This document shows, piece after piece, positions 47,032 to 58,702 of a stretch of 64,000 nt of DNA. Source of the stretch: Metridium senile (lineage: Eukaryota; Cnidaria; Anthozoa; Actiniaria; Metridiidae). Within the stretch, counting starts at the first letter, position 1; each line of letters begins with the position of its first letter. A program made the translations under genes and the position numbers. The DNA is taken from assembly GCA_949775045.1 (NCBI GenBank), contig OX459096.1, forward strand, positions 32,163,223 through 32,227,222, given 5' to 3'. The notes beneath the pieces were generated by a model. That model saw only the letters and a program-made list of their open reading frames with translations. It was not told the DNA's origin and searched no databases.

Positions 47032-48061
47032 TAAAGCCTGGTTTTCACTTACATGCGACGCAACGCAACAGGCAAACGCAAACACAAGGGTTAATTCCAT
47101 AGTGAAAACGAGACGTGAATAAGCGCAAGCGCAAACACTATTTAAGGTGGCTCGACTGAGTATTTTTGAAGGGCCACCGTCGCTGTTTGATCGCAAAGTA
47201 CGTCGCGCGTAAGAAAAAAATTCATCAAGGAAATTTTAAGTTTTGAAATATTTTGTAAAAATGTGTGCAATATTAGTATATATTATAGACAAAAGAAGAA
47301 AAAGCGCAGTTATATCTCACCAAACGAAAAATCATGTATGTCCTAATAGCCTGAAGTGATTTCGTTCATGTTCGCCAGACGGATAACTAAGACATTTGTT
47401 GACCAAATGAGACCAAAAGCAACTTTTTCTGAGCTTTTGTAGTGATTTTTTTGATCAAGTGAAATGGATGCTTGATTAATTTAATTTATTTGTTGTGTAA
47501 ATGTTTAAAAGCGTTTTATTCAAAAATGCCTCCATATAAATCTTTTATTTTCAGCAACAACGAAGACCTTGATCTGAAGTTTGTTACAACCAATGCGATT
47601 TTATAGAAAACTCTATTTCGCCTAAAATTGTCGTATTTGTCAAAACTACTTTTCTATCATAAAAAATTATTGCTAGTTCCGATTGCAATATTTGAAACAT
47701 CAGAACAAACTTCAGTCTATGCCTGAACTCGCTATGGAAATAAATTTGAAATTATTTTTCTACGCGCGACGTACTTTGCGATCAAACAGCGACGGTGGCC
47801 CTTCAAAAATACTCAGTCGAGCCACCTTAGCTAGTTTTCACTAGCGACGCAACGCAAGCCGCAAGCGCAAACACAAGGGTTAATTTTAGAGTGAAAACGA
47901 GACGTGACAAACAAACTATTCACTAGTGCTACCCGCAAGCACAACCGCAAGAAACATTTTTGATATCTAGCGCTTGCGTTATCACTGCGCCAAACGGTTT
48001 TCACGACGAAATAAGGTCTCTTGCGCTTGCGCGGTTTGCGTCGCTAGTAAAAACCAGGCTT
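47032..48061. mobile_element. AGCCTGGTTTTCACT-ended element, interrupted by a second TIR element
   Basis: Left end taaagcctggttttcactt; right end agtaaaaaccaggctta, with TAA outside both ends, suggesting a Harbinger-like mover. The interior contains several copies of gcgacgcaacgcaa and cacaagggttaatt words. The 47143-47829 element sits inside. Confidence 0.7.
47143..47829. mobile_element. Non-autonomous transposon with TIRs of about 70 bp, TTA ends
   Basis: Left: ttaaggtggctcgactgagt, then atttttgaagggccaccg and the cgtcgcgcgt end of the arm. Right: the same in reverse complement ending gagccacctta. TTA lies at both borders. The interior has no transposase frame. Confidence 0.85.
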
Positions 48062-49149
48062 AATCGAATGAAACCACAAACTAAAACAAACACAGGTCGT
48101 GATAAATCTAAAATCTTTTACTTGATCTATTCGGTACATAAATATTTCATCTTGAATTCATCAACACTAATAGTAGTTTTTACTTTGATCTTTTTGGGTC
48201 ATTTCAGAATATTGAATACAATTAATTACACAGTATTTTGACAGTTTTGGTTGTTTCGGCTAGTAATTGAAGTGTTCATGAATATGCGAGGAGCTGATTA
48301 TCTGGTCCAGCAACCAACTGTAAACGGCATATTTTTAGAACAGAGAGCAAAATATAGAAGAAAAACAATAGAAGCGTACAAAACCCATCACTAATAACAA
48401 CATTTAGTACTACTTGTAAATTCTTTCTCTTTTTGCTTCTTATTGCATGGGTTTGGAGAAATAAATACAATTTTTGCTTTTTTAATGTACTTGTTTTGGA
48501 TGTTTCTTCTTGTAAAAATTATTTATCCAATAAACATTTTATAAAAAAAAAACCCCGAAGTTGTGATTTTCTCAGTGATTTCTCCTCTCCACACAAACAC
48601 TTGATTCAGAATTTGTAATTCTTAAAAGCATAACCAATCAATAACATCTATTGATGACAAATCGATACCTTGCAAGCAGAGGGATTTTGATCTCTGTCGC
48701 AATGGTAAACAGGAAAAAAATCCATTTTTAGGAGAGGGTTTAAAATCCCTCTGCTTGAATGGTAAAAAAATCGCAAGAACAATTAATTAAATATGTAGTA
48801 AAATTTTTGGTTTATCTGATGTGTGAAATATATATCAATAATGACTTAAACGCAAACAAAATGACCACATGAATTTAATTAAATAACTTTGTATCTGATA
48901 AACAATATTAATAAAGGATATTTTAGATCGCAAAAGATAAAAACCACATGTATATAATATGACCTTATAATATTATAAACAGCAGTCTGTAGCCTTGAGC
49001 ATAAACAATAAACTCCAAAACACAATGTTATTCAAATCTGATAATGGGTTATAATTTCAGTCAAAATTTGGTTCTTTTTTACTTTTTATTATTTACAAAA
49101 AGTTTTCAGAATAAAATGATGTTTTTTTAGCTTTATATTATTATAAAAT
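48062..49149. other. AT-rich intergenic sequence, nothing recognised
   Basis: No supported exon or RNA gene. It lies downstream of FKRP; short weak foldbacks occur near 48690-48780. Confidence 0.5.
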
Positions 49150-49155
49150 TTTATT
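49150..49155 (-). terminator. Poly(A) signal of the FKRP gene
   Basis: TTTATT on the plus strand (AATAAA on the minus strand) lies about 37 bp past the stop codon; another lies near 49086. Confidence 0.5.
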
Positions 49156-49191
49156 CCATTTAAAATTATTTAATTTGTCCTTCAGTAACAT

Positions 49192-50805
49192 CTATAATGC
49201 ATTTCTCTTTTCATGCTTCTCAACTGTTGGCTTTTTTTTGATTTTTGAAGGATCTGGATACTGTGGATTTTCAATCACTCCTTTTCCAAATTTATACTCT
49301 AAAAAATCTCTGATATGGTTGGGTGCAGATGCCTGTACTCCAATAAATTCAATTTTCGTTAAAGGCTTTAAAAACTTTGCAGGAAATTCAGTATCTTGTT
49401 TGTGAGTTTTAAACCAGGTGTTTTTAGTCATTATACCATTTCTCTCATAGAATGGAAAGATATCAACGTGCATATGGTTAAATTGACTAAATTGAACTCG
49501 AAAAAACTCCCCCTCCTGCGACTTCTCCCACACAAACCCCTGGTCATCTACAAATTTTGAACCGCTTCGACCCATCTCTTCAGCTTTAGCAAGAAATTCA
49601 CATTTGTTGATCTCATGCCTGTATATGCCAATATCGACATCATAATCCCATGGGATGATGTCACCATTTCTTGCAGCACCAAGAAGTGATCCTCCTTCTA
49701 GCCAATATCTTACTTTAAATTTGTCTAAAATCTTGAACACATATTTTGCAGTCTCTCTTACGTTCTTCAAACAGCAAGGCGGAGTCCACCGGTTCTCATA
49801 GAGAAATTCAGGCATGTCATTAACTATAGTACCAAAGCAACGTTTAGTATTCTTGCTACATCCATGCCATTTCTCTTGGCCTGTCGATAACTCTACTTTC
49901 TTAATCCCAAATCTTTTGTACATGTTTTGGAGTCGTTTATTCACAGCTTGCGCATGTTTCCATTGGTTGTGTGGGTTTGTAAAAAGTTCAGAGCCATGAG
50001 AGAATGACTGTTTATATAACAAAGTAGTGTGGATGTAATGAATGGAAGCTTGTATAAACAGACTATCTGGAAATGGTTGAATGTATGGAGAACTCAAACT
50101 ATGAAGAAAAGCTGATTTAAGAATAACAACAGGATTATGGGAAACAGAATCACACTTCATAAAGTCACCAGTTGTATTACTTGACATAGAATACTGTAAA
50201 GTCCATCTTTTTAAATCGACTTTTAAATTCTGACACTGCAGGGGAGTTCTACTTTCAACAGGAACAGCAACTATCTTGTTGTTTTGAGATGACATTTTCA
50301 AAGTCTCTAGCATAAGCAGTGGTAGCTTTGCTGAGTCAATTCGTGCACCATCAGGCATTACAAGTATGTAGGGCGTAGTAATGTAGTTCTCTGGTCTTCC
50401 TGTAGATTGCTTTTGATCTGGTGAGACTTTTTGGATAACAAGCTTGACATTGTCATTGAGTAAGTCCAGAGGAGGATATGGACGGTGATTAGATATTATA
50501 ACAATAGAAATCTTTGGAAAAACGTCTATGATTGACTGAATATTTCTTGGGATATCATTCTCGAAATCTTCAAACTCCATAATGACAACGGTAACCTCAG
50601 ATTCAAATGTTTTGACATGATGAAAATAATTCGAATCTTTCTTGGTCGCCGTTTCGTCGCGATTCTGTACTGTTTTCTGCTGAGTTAACTTTGAATCGTC
50701 ATTTAGATCTTCACTAGAGAGCTGAATATGCGAGAAATAGAACAACACGGCACAGTTACAGAGTATAGCACACACCAGAAGTAATTGGAATTTGGTTATC
50801 GGCAT
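49192..50805 (-). CDS. FKRP: Fukutin-related protein (ribitol-phosphate transferase, LicD family)
   Basis: Intronless CDS of 537 residues (human FKRP also has a single coding exon). A type II Golgi topology is visible: a short N-terminus, then a membrane anchor LLLVCAILCNCAVLFYF at about residues 8-25 and a stem. The LicD nucleotidyltransferase-like core at about 364-400 reads RYWLEGGSLLGAARNGDIIP then WDYDVDIGIY, with the paired acidic DxD residues. FVWEKSQEGEFFRVQF, HVDIFPFY, NGIMTKNTW and FGKGVIENPQYPDP follow as in vertebrate FKRP. The enzyme adds ribitol-5-phosphate to alpha-dystroglycan O-mannose glycans. All expected motifs are intact. It is divergently paired with NUSAP1. Confidence 0.97.
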   Translation of the reverse strand: MPITKFQLLLVCAILCNCAVLFYFSHIQLSSEDLNDDSKLTQQKTVQNRDETATKKDSNYFHHVKTFESEVTVVIMEFEDFENDIPRNIQSIIDVFPKISIVIISNHRPYPPLDLLNDNVKLVIQKVSPDQKQSTGRPENYITTPYILVMPDGARIDSAKLPLLMLETLKMSSQNNKIVAVPVESRTPLQCQNLKVDLKRWTLQYSMSSNTTGDFMKCDSVSHNPVVILKSAFLHSLSSPYIQPFPDSLFIQASIHYIHTTLLYKQSFSHGSELFTNPHNQWKHAQAVNKRLQNMYKRFGIKKVELSTGQEKWHGCSKNTKRCFGTIVNDMPEFLYENRWTPPCCLKNVRETAKYVFKILDKFKVRYWLEGGSLLGAARNGDIIPWDYDVDIGIYRHEINKCEFLAKAEEMGRSGSKFVDDQGFVWEKSQEGEFFRVQFSQFNHMHVDIFPFYERNGIMTKNTWFKTHKQDTEFPAKFLKPLTKIEFIGVQASAPNHIRDFLEYKFGKGVIENPQYPDPSKIKKKPTVEKHEKRNAL

Positions 50806-51312
50806 TGAGGAAAGTCAGCTTGTCAGATATACTATATATCCACCAATTTGTAATCTCATAATCGCTCGATTTTCAAAAAATTGCCAGAAATCTCTAAGCG
50901 AGAAGTTAATAAAACTAATCTTGACATATTATGATTCATTACTTTGTCCTTTTCGGTTCAACAGTCTTTCGACAAGCCACTTATTACACAGACGAATATT
51001 TATGGTTTTGTAAATAAATAAATGCTGGCTGACATCATCAACCAGGCGTTACTGTCTCTCTTGGCCGCGAGGGACTAAAACTAGACTCAGTCTGACTCAG
51101 TCTACTATGAGTATAACGAGAGAAGACCGGGAACTACTTTTTGACCAATCAGAAACGAGGAAACAAATTCAAATCGAAGTGGTCAAACGATCGAACGATT
51201 GATCAAACGCGCGAACACATGAGAATTTACAAATTTTATCGCTGATATTTACAGATTTGTATCATTTACACGCTTAGTCTGATCAAGAAAAGGTGTTTTT
51301 ACATATATCAAC
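50806..51312. promoter_or_regulatory. Shared intergenic promoter region of FKRP and NUSAP1
   Basis: Only 507 bp separate the two start codons, which face away from each other. No TATA box or CpG-dense core is obvious by eye. Co-regulation is an inference from spacing. Confidence 0.45.
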
Positions 51313-54300
51313 ATGGAGGACGTTAGTTTTGATGTCGATAAACTCGAAGAGATGAAGCGACCACAGTTGCAGAAGTTGTGCAAAAAGCATGGCATAAAAG
51401 CCAACAGCAAGGTACATGTAATAAAACTTGTTTGAAAATAATGACACAGTTTTGATTAATCACATGTAATGTTGTAATTAGTTTGTTAGTTCCTAAACAA
51501 TTATTGTCGGTATTTAACTAGTTTGTTATTTTTCTCTCCATAGACAAGCCAACTAATCAGCGATTTGAAAGAGCTCGCGAAAACCTCGACTGTATCTCAA
51601 CACAAAACCAAGACGTAAGCAGAAAAACAATGTTTTAATGCCACTAATTAAAGAATAGTCTTTTTGTTAAAAAAGAATATAAGTTATTTGAAATGACTTT
51701 TATTCATTTATATCTTTGTTGTTTGAATCTACTTTTCGTTTGTGATTTGCAGTAAATGTAAAACGCCAGAACCGAAGACCCCAGAGAATGTCATTACAAA
51801 CAAACCAACGATTCCACTTGATTATGAGATGAAAGATCAACCAACAGACAAGGACGCCGAAAAATCGTACAAGGAACAAATCATGAAACAGTTAGAGAAA
51901 AAAGTTCAGGAAACTTGTGAGTTGAAATACTTCATTTTCCTTTTTTAATAGTGTACACTTCGTGGTGGACTGGAGCTATACTTTTTATAGACTCCATATA
52001 TTCTGACGTGTTACACCCTCCACTAGTAAATTTAGCTTATCTTTGTATTTGTGTGAATTTTGTATGTATATATATTAAAAATAACCTTTGACATCTATCT
52101 TCTTGTTATTCAGTAAAAGAGAGTAAAATCCCAATATTAGCTGGCAGAAATGTTACGTTTACTGTTGGAACAGGTGAGAATAATATTTTAAAACTAGTAT
52201 ATAGGTCTATCTATCCTTTCTCTAATAGCTTGGCTATTTTGTATACAGTTTGTGGTATGCTGTATGTAAGGGAATAAGTTTAAAACTGATAATCTTCTTT
52301 CAGAATCAGCACAGAGAAGAAGTCTTTCAAAGAATAAAGAACATCAAGCCTTTAAAAAGTAACTATTAATCCAACAGCTTCAATTATTCAAATAATTATC
52401 TAATTCTGTAGTTTAATTCGGTACAAAATTGGTAAATGTTTTTGTCCCTCCACAGGATGGATTCAATTGATGTTTACTTGGCAAAGAAAAGAAAACGAAC
52501 TCAATCTATGTATGCCAATATCAAAAAGGCAAAGGTATATACCCCTTTACAGCGCAACGCGTAAAAGTATGGCCACTGATAATGTATTCGCATACTTCTG
52601 TCTCGCAATCGATCCAATCAGCGACAAGATAACACAATCCTACAACGCTGATTGGATCGATGGCGAGACAGAAGTATGCGAATACATTATCAGTGACCAT
52701 ACTTTTACGCGTTGCGCTGTAAATATTTATTGATATAATTAGTTACTAATTAAGATAAATATGATTGTGACATTAGTGTTTAGGCTCAATCTTCAGCAGT
52801 GGTGACTTTTGGGCACACATTTCAATTTTACACTTAAAGTGTTGCAGTGTGATGCACATTACCATGGCTGAAAACATGCTTCCCAGGATGTTTAAATTTG
52901 AATAGATGTAGCAAATAATTTGAAAAAAGAAACTTTTGAACGCTAAGCTAACTTAGGTGTGTTATGCTGTAAGAGTTAACACAACTGCTAGCAACACTTA
53001 CTCCATGCATCATGCACATATGAAGATTGTACATTTTCTAATACAATTGCATAGTTTACTGTGAAAATCATAATTTCTTAACTGTTGTAATGTTTTTATT
53101 GTCTTATTATTCCTGACTATGAAATTATGTGATTGTGATTTCTATAGGGTGTTGCTAATACTGCAAGAACTATTATTGCTGATATGAAAGCATCCCATAA
53201 TACACCAGCCAATATGGTAGGTAACTAATATTAATCTATTAAATGCATGTATCTTGTATTTTGTTATTATAATTATCATCAACATGCATCATCATCATCA
53301 TATAGAGCAGTTCGTTAGTCGTCCATGTTTCCCCTGTTAAAACTGAGAACAGACATGCACAAATATTTAAAAAATTCAGTTCATGCATGTCTTCCTTGCT
53401 TGGGGAATGAAGACCAATCTTTTATATCGTCATTCATGATTGTAATTTTATCAAATGAATAACATGTATTGCCCATAGCTCTTTGTTGTCGTTGTTGTTG
53501 TTATTGTTGTTACCATGATATTCTCTACATTCACAATGACCACAATGGGGGGAGGGGGGGGGGGGGGGTAGCTATTTAATTCAAATCAACAAAAATTGTG
53601 ATTTGAATTACAATATTACAGAATGCATTATGGTTATATGAAAATAGAGAATAATCATTGTCATCTTCTTTATTGATCACAGTATAATTATGATAAATAA
53701 TACAATGATTTTTACATTACTTTCAGTCACCAAAGAAAAAGAGAAGAAGTACCTATAGCATCAAGAAGGAAGATGTCAAAATACCATCATCATTTTCATT
53801 TGGTCATCTTAAATCACCCAAGGTCACCAAGCCTGGGTTTGTTACAGAGAAGCCAAAGACACCTGCATCAAGAAAGACTATGTTTGCAATCAATAAAGCC
53901 AAGGAAAATAGAACTCATGCTTTTGAATCCAGGAAGTCAATCGCAGTTACACCATTCAGGTGTGTACAGTACATTCATGAACACAACATGTGAATTACAT
54001 TTACATTATCATACTATAGTATAACTGCTATTTAAACAAACTAGGTTAATATTATTTTCATAACTCAGTATATATATAAGTCATAGATTATGGATAAATA
54101 GAAGCTTTGAAAAATACAGAAAGCTACAATATAGTCAATGTTAGTTATACTTTAGAGATTGTACTTCAGAAATTTATATCCCGTCTACCATTTTATGATC
54201 TACATTTATTTTTTGAAGATGACAACATTTTTTCAAGACTATTACAATGTGCTTTGACCAAAACTAACAGTGAATATCAAATTTCCGATGTTTTGAGTGT

Positions 54301-55336
54301 GGTTTCAATGACTCTTCACTGCTTTGCTTTTTTTTTAGTATCTGCTAGAAAAATTAAATTTACAAAAAGCTGCTTTTTAATCCAGAATAAAAAGATTTTA
54401 CTACAATAAACAATCTAAGATTCAAATAATTGAAACACTTTAAATTAATATCCCATGAGCTGCATGCTGTCAAGGAATATTGTTCATTAATTATGCATTT
54501 ATAATCAAGGTTAAGATTGAACATCCATCAGGAACCTTGAAATTACGCTATTGAAAAACTACATGCAATACATATTTTTTTTACAGGTGCAATAAAGGTC
54601 CACTGGATACTACCTCTAATTCCTCACTACCTGCTAAAAAGAAGTTTGACTTACAAAGTAGTCTATCAAAACCCTTGCCATACAAGCCACATACAGGAAA
54701 GATAATGAAGTTCCCATATTTAAGCCAAGAGTCTAAAATACCTGTCAGGGTCGCCAAGAAACCTTTAGTTGACCATAAAAAGGATGTTAAAAGTGTCAAA
54801 GTTACCTCAAGGTGAGAAAGCAGTTAGATAAGAATAGAGGGGTGTATGATTGGTAAATCTAAGACAAGACTGATTGTAAGCCTGAAGGTGAAATGAAAAA
54901 TTTAAGACAGGAATCTGAGACCAAGTATCCAGAAGCAACACTCCATTTTTGCACTCAAAATATTATCCTAAATTCTCCTATTTTTTTTGCCAATATTTTG
55001 AGAGCAAAAAATTGAGTCTGCACAATACACTACGAGATTCTCAGAATAATAGTTTATCCCGATAAACTTTACATTTGTCATCCCTTCTAAGTCCTCCTTT
55101 TCAACTGATATTTTGATTCAGTGTGTGAGATGCTAATCAATCCAGAACAATGATTATTGAATTGGAACTCCAATTTGGAATTGGTGTTCAAGAGTCATGA
55201 GAACAATTGCTTTTTTTTATTTATCATCCATTTTTTCCTTATTGTTTTCAGGGCTGATAGGAGACAAATCAACAGAAACAATAGAGCTAACAAGAGACAA
55301 AGTGCAATGCTTGCACGAAGAGGTCTTGCAAATTAA
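51313..55336 (+). CDS. NUSAP1: Nucleolar and spindle-associated protein
   Basis: Ten exons with matching phases: 51313-51411, 51544-51614, 51753-51916, 52114-52173, 52304-52358, 52456-52534, 53148-53216, 53727-53959, 54587-54811, 55252-55336; 1140 coding bases, 379 residues. The N-terminal SAP-like helix pair (VDKLEEMKRPQLQKLCKKHG) suits DNA binding. Basic middle exons include MDSIDVYLAKKRKR. The signature KKFDLQSSLSKPLPYKPHTG in exon 9 matches the NUSAP1 microtubule-binding region, and the C-terminus (RQSAMLARRGLAN) matches the conserved RRGL end. NUSAP1 bundles spindle microtubules around chromosomes. AATAAA occurs at about 56021 and 56036. The protein is somewhat shorter than the human one (about 441). 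Confidence 0.95.
52550..52719. mobile_element. Hairpin MITE (CAGCGCAACGCG ends) 15 bp after the NUSAP1 exon 6 donor
   Basis: Starts cagcgcaacgcgtaaaagta and ends tacttttacgcgttgcgctg. Arms of more than 70 bp are almost perfectly complementary (gcatacttctgtctcgc and complement). Flanking bases are TA-rich. Confidence 0.9.
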
Positions 55337-56480
55337 GAAGGGGTTGAACTGTTTAGCTTATTGTAAATATTATTCATAATCTAGTGTTAGTGGAAAAACT
55401 ATTAGACGGTACACATAGTTAATACATGCAATACCTTCAAAAACCATTCATGTTTGTTTTAGTTTACTTACAAAACTCAATGTTATAATTATTGGTACAT
55501 ATGTTTTGTTTCCTATTTTTAAAAATATATTGGAAACAGTTTTACTCTATGTTTTATATGAGAAACGATTATCATTTTATTAGACAGTGTTATAAAATCA
55601 AATACATATATTTTTATTGAAATGGTACGTAGTATGTGCATTAATCAAATGTCAGTATTATTTGAACTGATGTGATGAAAGCTTTTAATACTTTTAATAT
55701 TAAAATGTGATGGTCCAAAATGATGGTAAGGATGATATTGCTGATATTTCCTTGGAAATGCTGATTTACCATGTACAATCTAGCTAATTACTATGATTAT
55801 CATAACTGCTGTAACTTTCTTTATTCACATTCTTATTTTATAGAAATGCAGGATGTCAACTGTCTATGATTTAGGTATTTTTATTTACATTTTGAAAAGG
55901 TATAATCTATATTTAGTAGTAGTATGTATGTTGTAAATATTTGAGGTAGTTTCAAAAAAGCAATCAATATATTAAACAATCTTCAAAACTTGGTTTGTTT
56001 CATGTATTTTAATTCTTTAATAAATATATGGACTCAATAAATATTAGGTATGGACAAAGACAATTACAACTTTTAGCATCCAGTTGTAGCATACAGATCT
56101 TAATTATGGCCATCATGCAACAATTATTTTACCACAACGATGGAGGCTACAAAAACCACATGCTTTTAAAGTGTGACCTGAGTATAAATTATTAGTAAAG
56201 GCTGTATTGGTTTCGCTGTATTAGTGTCTATATAATATAAACAGTAGGCAATAAAATTAAATTGGTAACTGTAAAAAATGAAACTTAACTTAATTGATGT
56301 TTCAAGCTTTAGCCGGCCTTCCTCAGAGTGCTTTCATTCCGAGCAAAGGGCTAAAGCTCTACTAAACTTCATTAAAGTTTCATTTTTAAAGAAGATGTTA
56401 CAAATTTCATTTGTTTTGCCTACTGTTTTTAAATAGACAATCTTCATTTCTCTTAATAATGATGTCAAAGCGATCTAAAT
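55337..56480. other. Convergent 3' region of NUSAP1 and PP2D1
   Basis: AT-rich untranslated or intergenic sequence. A small foldback at about 56271-56408 (gtaaaaaatgaaacttaact with agtttcatttttaaag, and gggctaaagctc) resembles the elements at 38860-38950 and 37140-37200. No further exon seen. Confidence 0.5.
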
Positions 56481-58040
56481 TCACATGTTATGGATAGATG
56501 GCAGTAGAAACATTTGCAAGGGACAACCTTTTAGCAGAATCACTGCCGCAGTCACATTTTCTTTTGAGCCTGCTAGTAAAGCACTTTCCACAAGTCTTTC
56601 AGCTAGAGTTTTAACCAACTGGACAGCTTTTTCTTCCTTGTTTACAAAAGAAATAGCTCTGTTGCTTACTGTTCTGTGCGGGGTCATATCAGAGCTAGTT
56701 TGACCTGATTGTTCCAGGACTGGTAGCTGCACGTTATTGTTTTCATTCTTTATTTCATTTTCACTTTGTGCTGTGGTCATAGTTTTACTACTCATTCTAC
56801 GGACAACATCTTTGACGTCAAACTCTGGCATAATATCATCTAATAGCAGTAAAGCCTCTGATTCATTAAACACATCCCATACACCGTTTGATGCGAGGAC
56901 AAGAAACTGGTCTCCATCATCCAATGAAACACAAGTAACATCAGGTTGATAAATCACTGCTGATTTCAATACTGGATCACCATGGTTACCTAAACCACGG
57001 GTACTAGTGATTAAACCATTCACTAAGGCAGTTCTTTCAGATCTAGAAACATCAGTTGCCTTTTTTACTCTACTTCTCTCTTTCTTATTCCATGGGCTGT
57101 GATCATGTGAAAGAGTAACTAGTGAGCCATCTCCTTTGCATAGAATAGCTTTCGCATTACCAGCATTAGCTACATATAGAGCATTACCACGAAGCAAGCA
57201 AGTTAATGCTGAACAACCACTCCAGCGATTACGAGAATTTTCATTGACTCCCCATAGTAAATGCCTATCCATTTCTTCATATGAATCTTTAAATGCAATA
57301 ATAACTTGCTCTTCTACTTGTTGATGAGTCATATCTGATTTGTAGACGTTATCAATTTTATCTGAAAGTATTTCATGGAAATAACGCGCACATTTCTCAG
57401 CCGCAATGGGTCCATTGTACCCATCGAATATAGCAAAAAACCCACTTTGGGGATCATTACAAAAATAGTCTTTAAAGCTGTATCTATCTTCCATAGCTGG
57501 ACGCCAACGTTCGTTTCTCTCCTCGCAGACTCCAAAGGCTAGTGCACAGCTCAGTCGCGTGCTATAACCATGAACAAACGGCTGGAGATCATTTGCTAGT
57601 CCGCGTGTTTTTGTACCCGCTCCTTCAACATGGGACTTCAAAAGTTCGTAGGCAAGGTTTAATTTGTTGACCTTCTTAACAGATACTGGATCATCAGAAG
57701 TAGCATTTTCGTTTAGGCGTTTTATCAACGCTCTTCTGCGTTTTAAAATTTGCTTTAATGTAGTTGGTTTGGTCTCCATTGTGTAGCGAAATAAGCTAAT
57801 TGCTTGGTGTAGTTCACGGTGACTTTGTAATTGCCTCACACTCACTTCCTCTTCGCATTTCATACACAATATTTTAATATCCTGCTTTGGTAGAGCTTTC
57901 AAAGAGTCTTTCTTGACAATAGGAGGCAAATGGATTCTGCTGTAGCTAGACTTGGGTGATATTTGCTTAGTTGTTCCTTCGTCTGGACCAGATTCTGTCT
58001 CTTTGAAAACAGTTTTTCTATCTTCAAGCGTCGAAAACAT
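56481..58040 (-). CDS. PP2D1: PP2C-like domain-containing protein 1 (probable pseudophosphatase)
   Basis: Intronless CDS of 519 residues. A C2H2-like C-x2-C-x11-H-x3-H cluster lies at residues 59-78 (CMKCEEEVSVRQLQSHRELH), then a basic helix, then a PP2C domain from about 165 to 505. The order of PP2C motifs is kept: RWRPAMEDRY (178-187), FFAIFDGYNG (201-210, canonical DGHGG), ANAGNAKA (291-298, canonical ANxGDSRA), STRGLGNHG (346-354), ASNGVWDV (383-390, canonical SDGLWDV) and a GSKENVT near the end (canonical GSxDNxT). Several metal-binding Asp are changed (D to N twice, D to E), as expected for PP2D1-type pseudophosphatases. The symbol rests on this architecture; another PPM relative is possible. 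Confidence 0.85.
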   Translation of the reverse strand: MFSTLEDRKTVFKETESGPDEGTTKQISPKSSYSRIHLPPIVKKDSLKALPKQDIKILCMKCEEEVSVRQLQSHRELHQAISLFRYTMETKPTTLKQILKRRRALIKRLNENATSDDPVSVKKVNKLNLAYELLKSHVEGAGTKTRGLANDLQPFVHGYSTRLSCALAFGVCEERNERWRPAMEDRYSFKDYFCNDPQSGFFAIFDGYNGPIAAEKCARYFHEILSDKIDNVYKSDMTHQQVEEQVIIAFKDSYEEMDRHLLWGVNENSRNRWSGCSALTCLLRGNALYVANAGNAKAILCKGDGSLVTLSHDHSPWNKKERSRVKKATDVSRSERTALVNGLITSTRGLGNHGDPVLKSAVIYQPDVTCVSLDDGDQFLVLASNGVWDVFNESEALLLLDDIMPEFDVKDVVRRMSSKTMTTAQSENEIKNENNNVQLPVLEQSGQTSSDMTPHRTVSNRAISFVNKEEKAVQLVKTLAERLVESALLAGSKENVTAAVILLKGCPLQMFLLPSIHNM

Positions 58041-58702
58041 GTCTTTTTGAGTTATTCAGTTAGCGTGTATACCAAACCATTTCAAGCAATAAAAGTTTGA
58101 TTGATACCACCTCTTTCACACGATTCAATAAATTGATTAGCTTAAAATGATTCAACAATGGAAAAACAAAGAGAGCGAGGATTAATTCCAGACATGACGT
58201 TACTATGGTAACAAATCCCTGGTCGTCAAGGGTCCGTAAAAAATTAATGAATAACCTAATATCGTGGATATTAAAAACATCAAACCATAGAAAACCACGA
58301 ATAAAATATCTGACACACACAAATAAAAATTAACTAGTAAGGCGGCGATTCTAAGTGTTTCCACAGGAAGCCCACATTTCAAAAAAAACTAATATTCTTT
58401 TATTTTTTATTTAAAAGATATGCAAAATAAATTATAATGTTTCCAAAATACCTTAAAAAGAGTAATATAAAGGGTCTCAACGCAAATGTATTGTTCTACG
58501 AAGAGAAACAAACAAACAAAAACAAAATCCAAGTTGTAACTTTGCTTCCGTATCTTCAAACACTAACATCCAGCGGATTCCCCCATTAGTATTAGAAGCC
58601 GCCATTTTGAAGAGGACTTTATTTTTGTGTTCAAGTCTCGAGCGTCTTTTCAAGTTGGTTCGATCGCACAAAATCTAATCCCGAGAATTCCTGCCTTAAA
58701 AC
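58041..58702. promoter_or_regulatory. Bidirectional intergenic promoter of PP2D1 and XRN2, with a YY1-like site
   Basis: The two start codons are divergent and 662 bp apart. At 58598-58609 gccgccattttg is the complement of CAAAATGGCGGC, a consensus YY1 site, about 95 bp before the XRN2 ATG. No TATA box is evident. Confidence 0.5.

Noticed and set aside
52467..52733. Open frame of 88 codons as a separate gene
   Set aside because: It is an overlap of NUSAP1 exon 6 in another frame with the downstream hairpin MITE.
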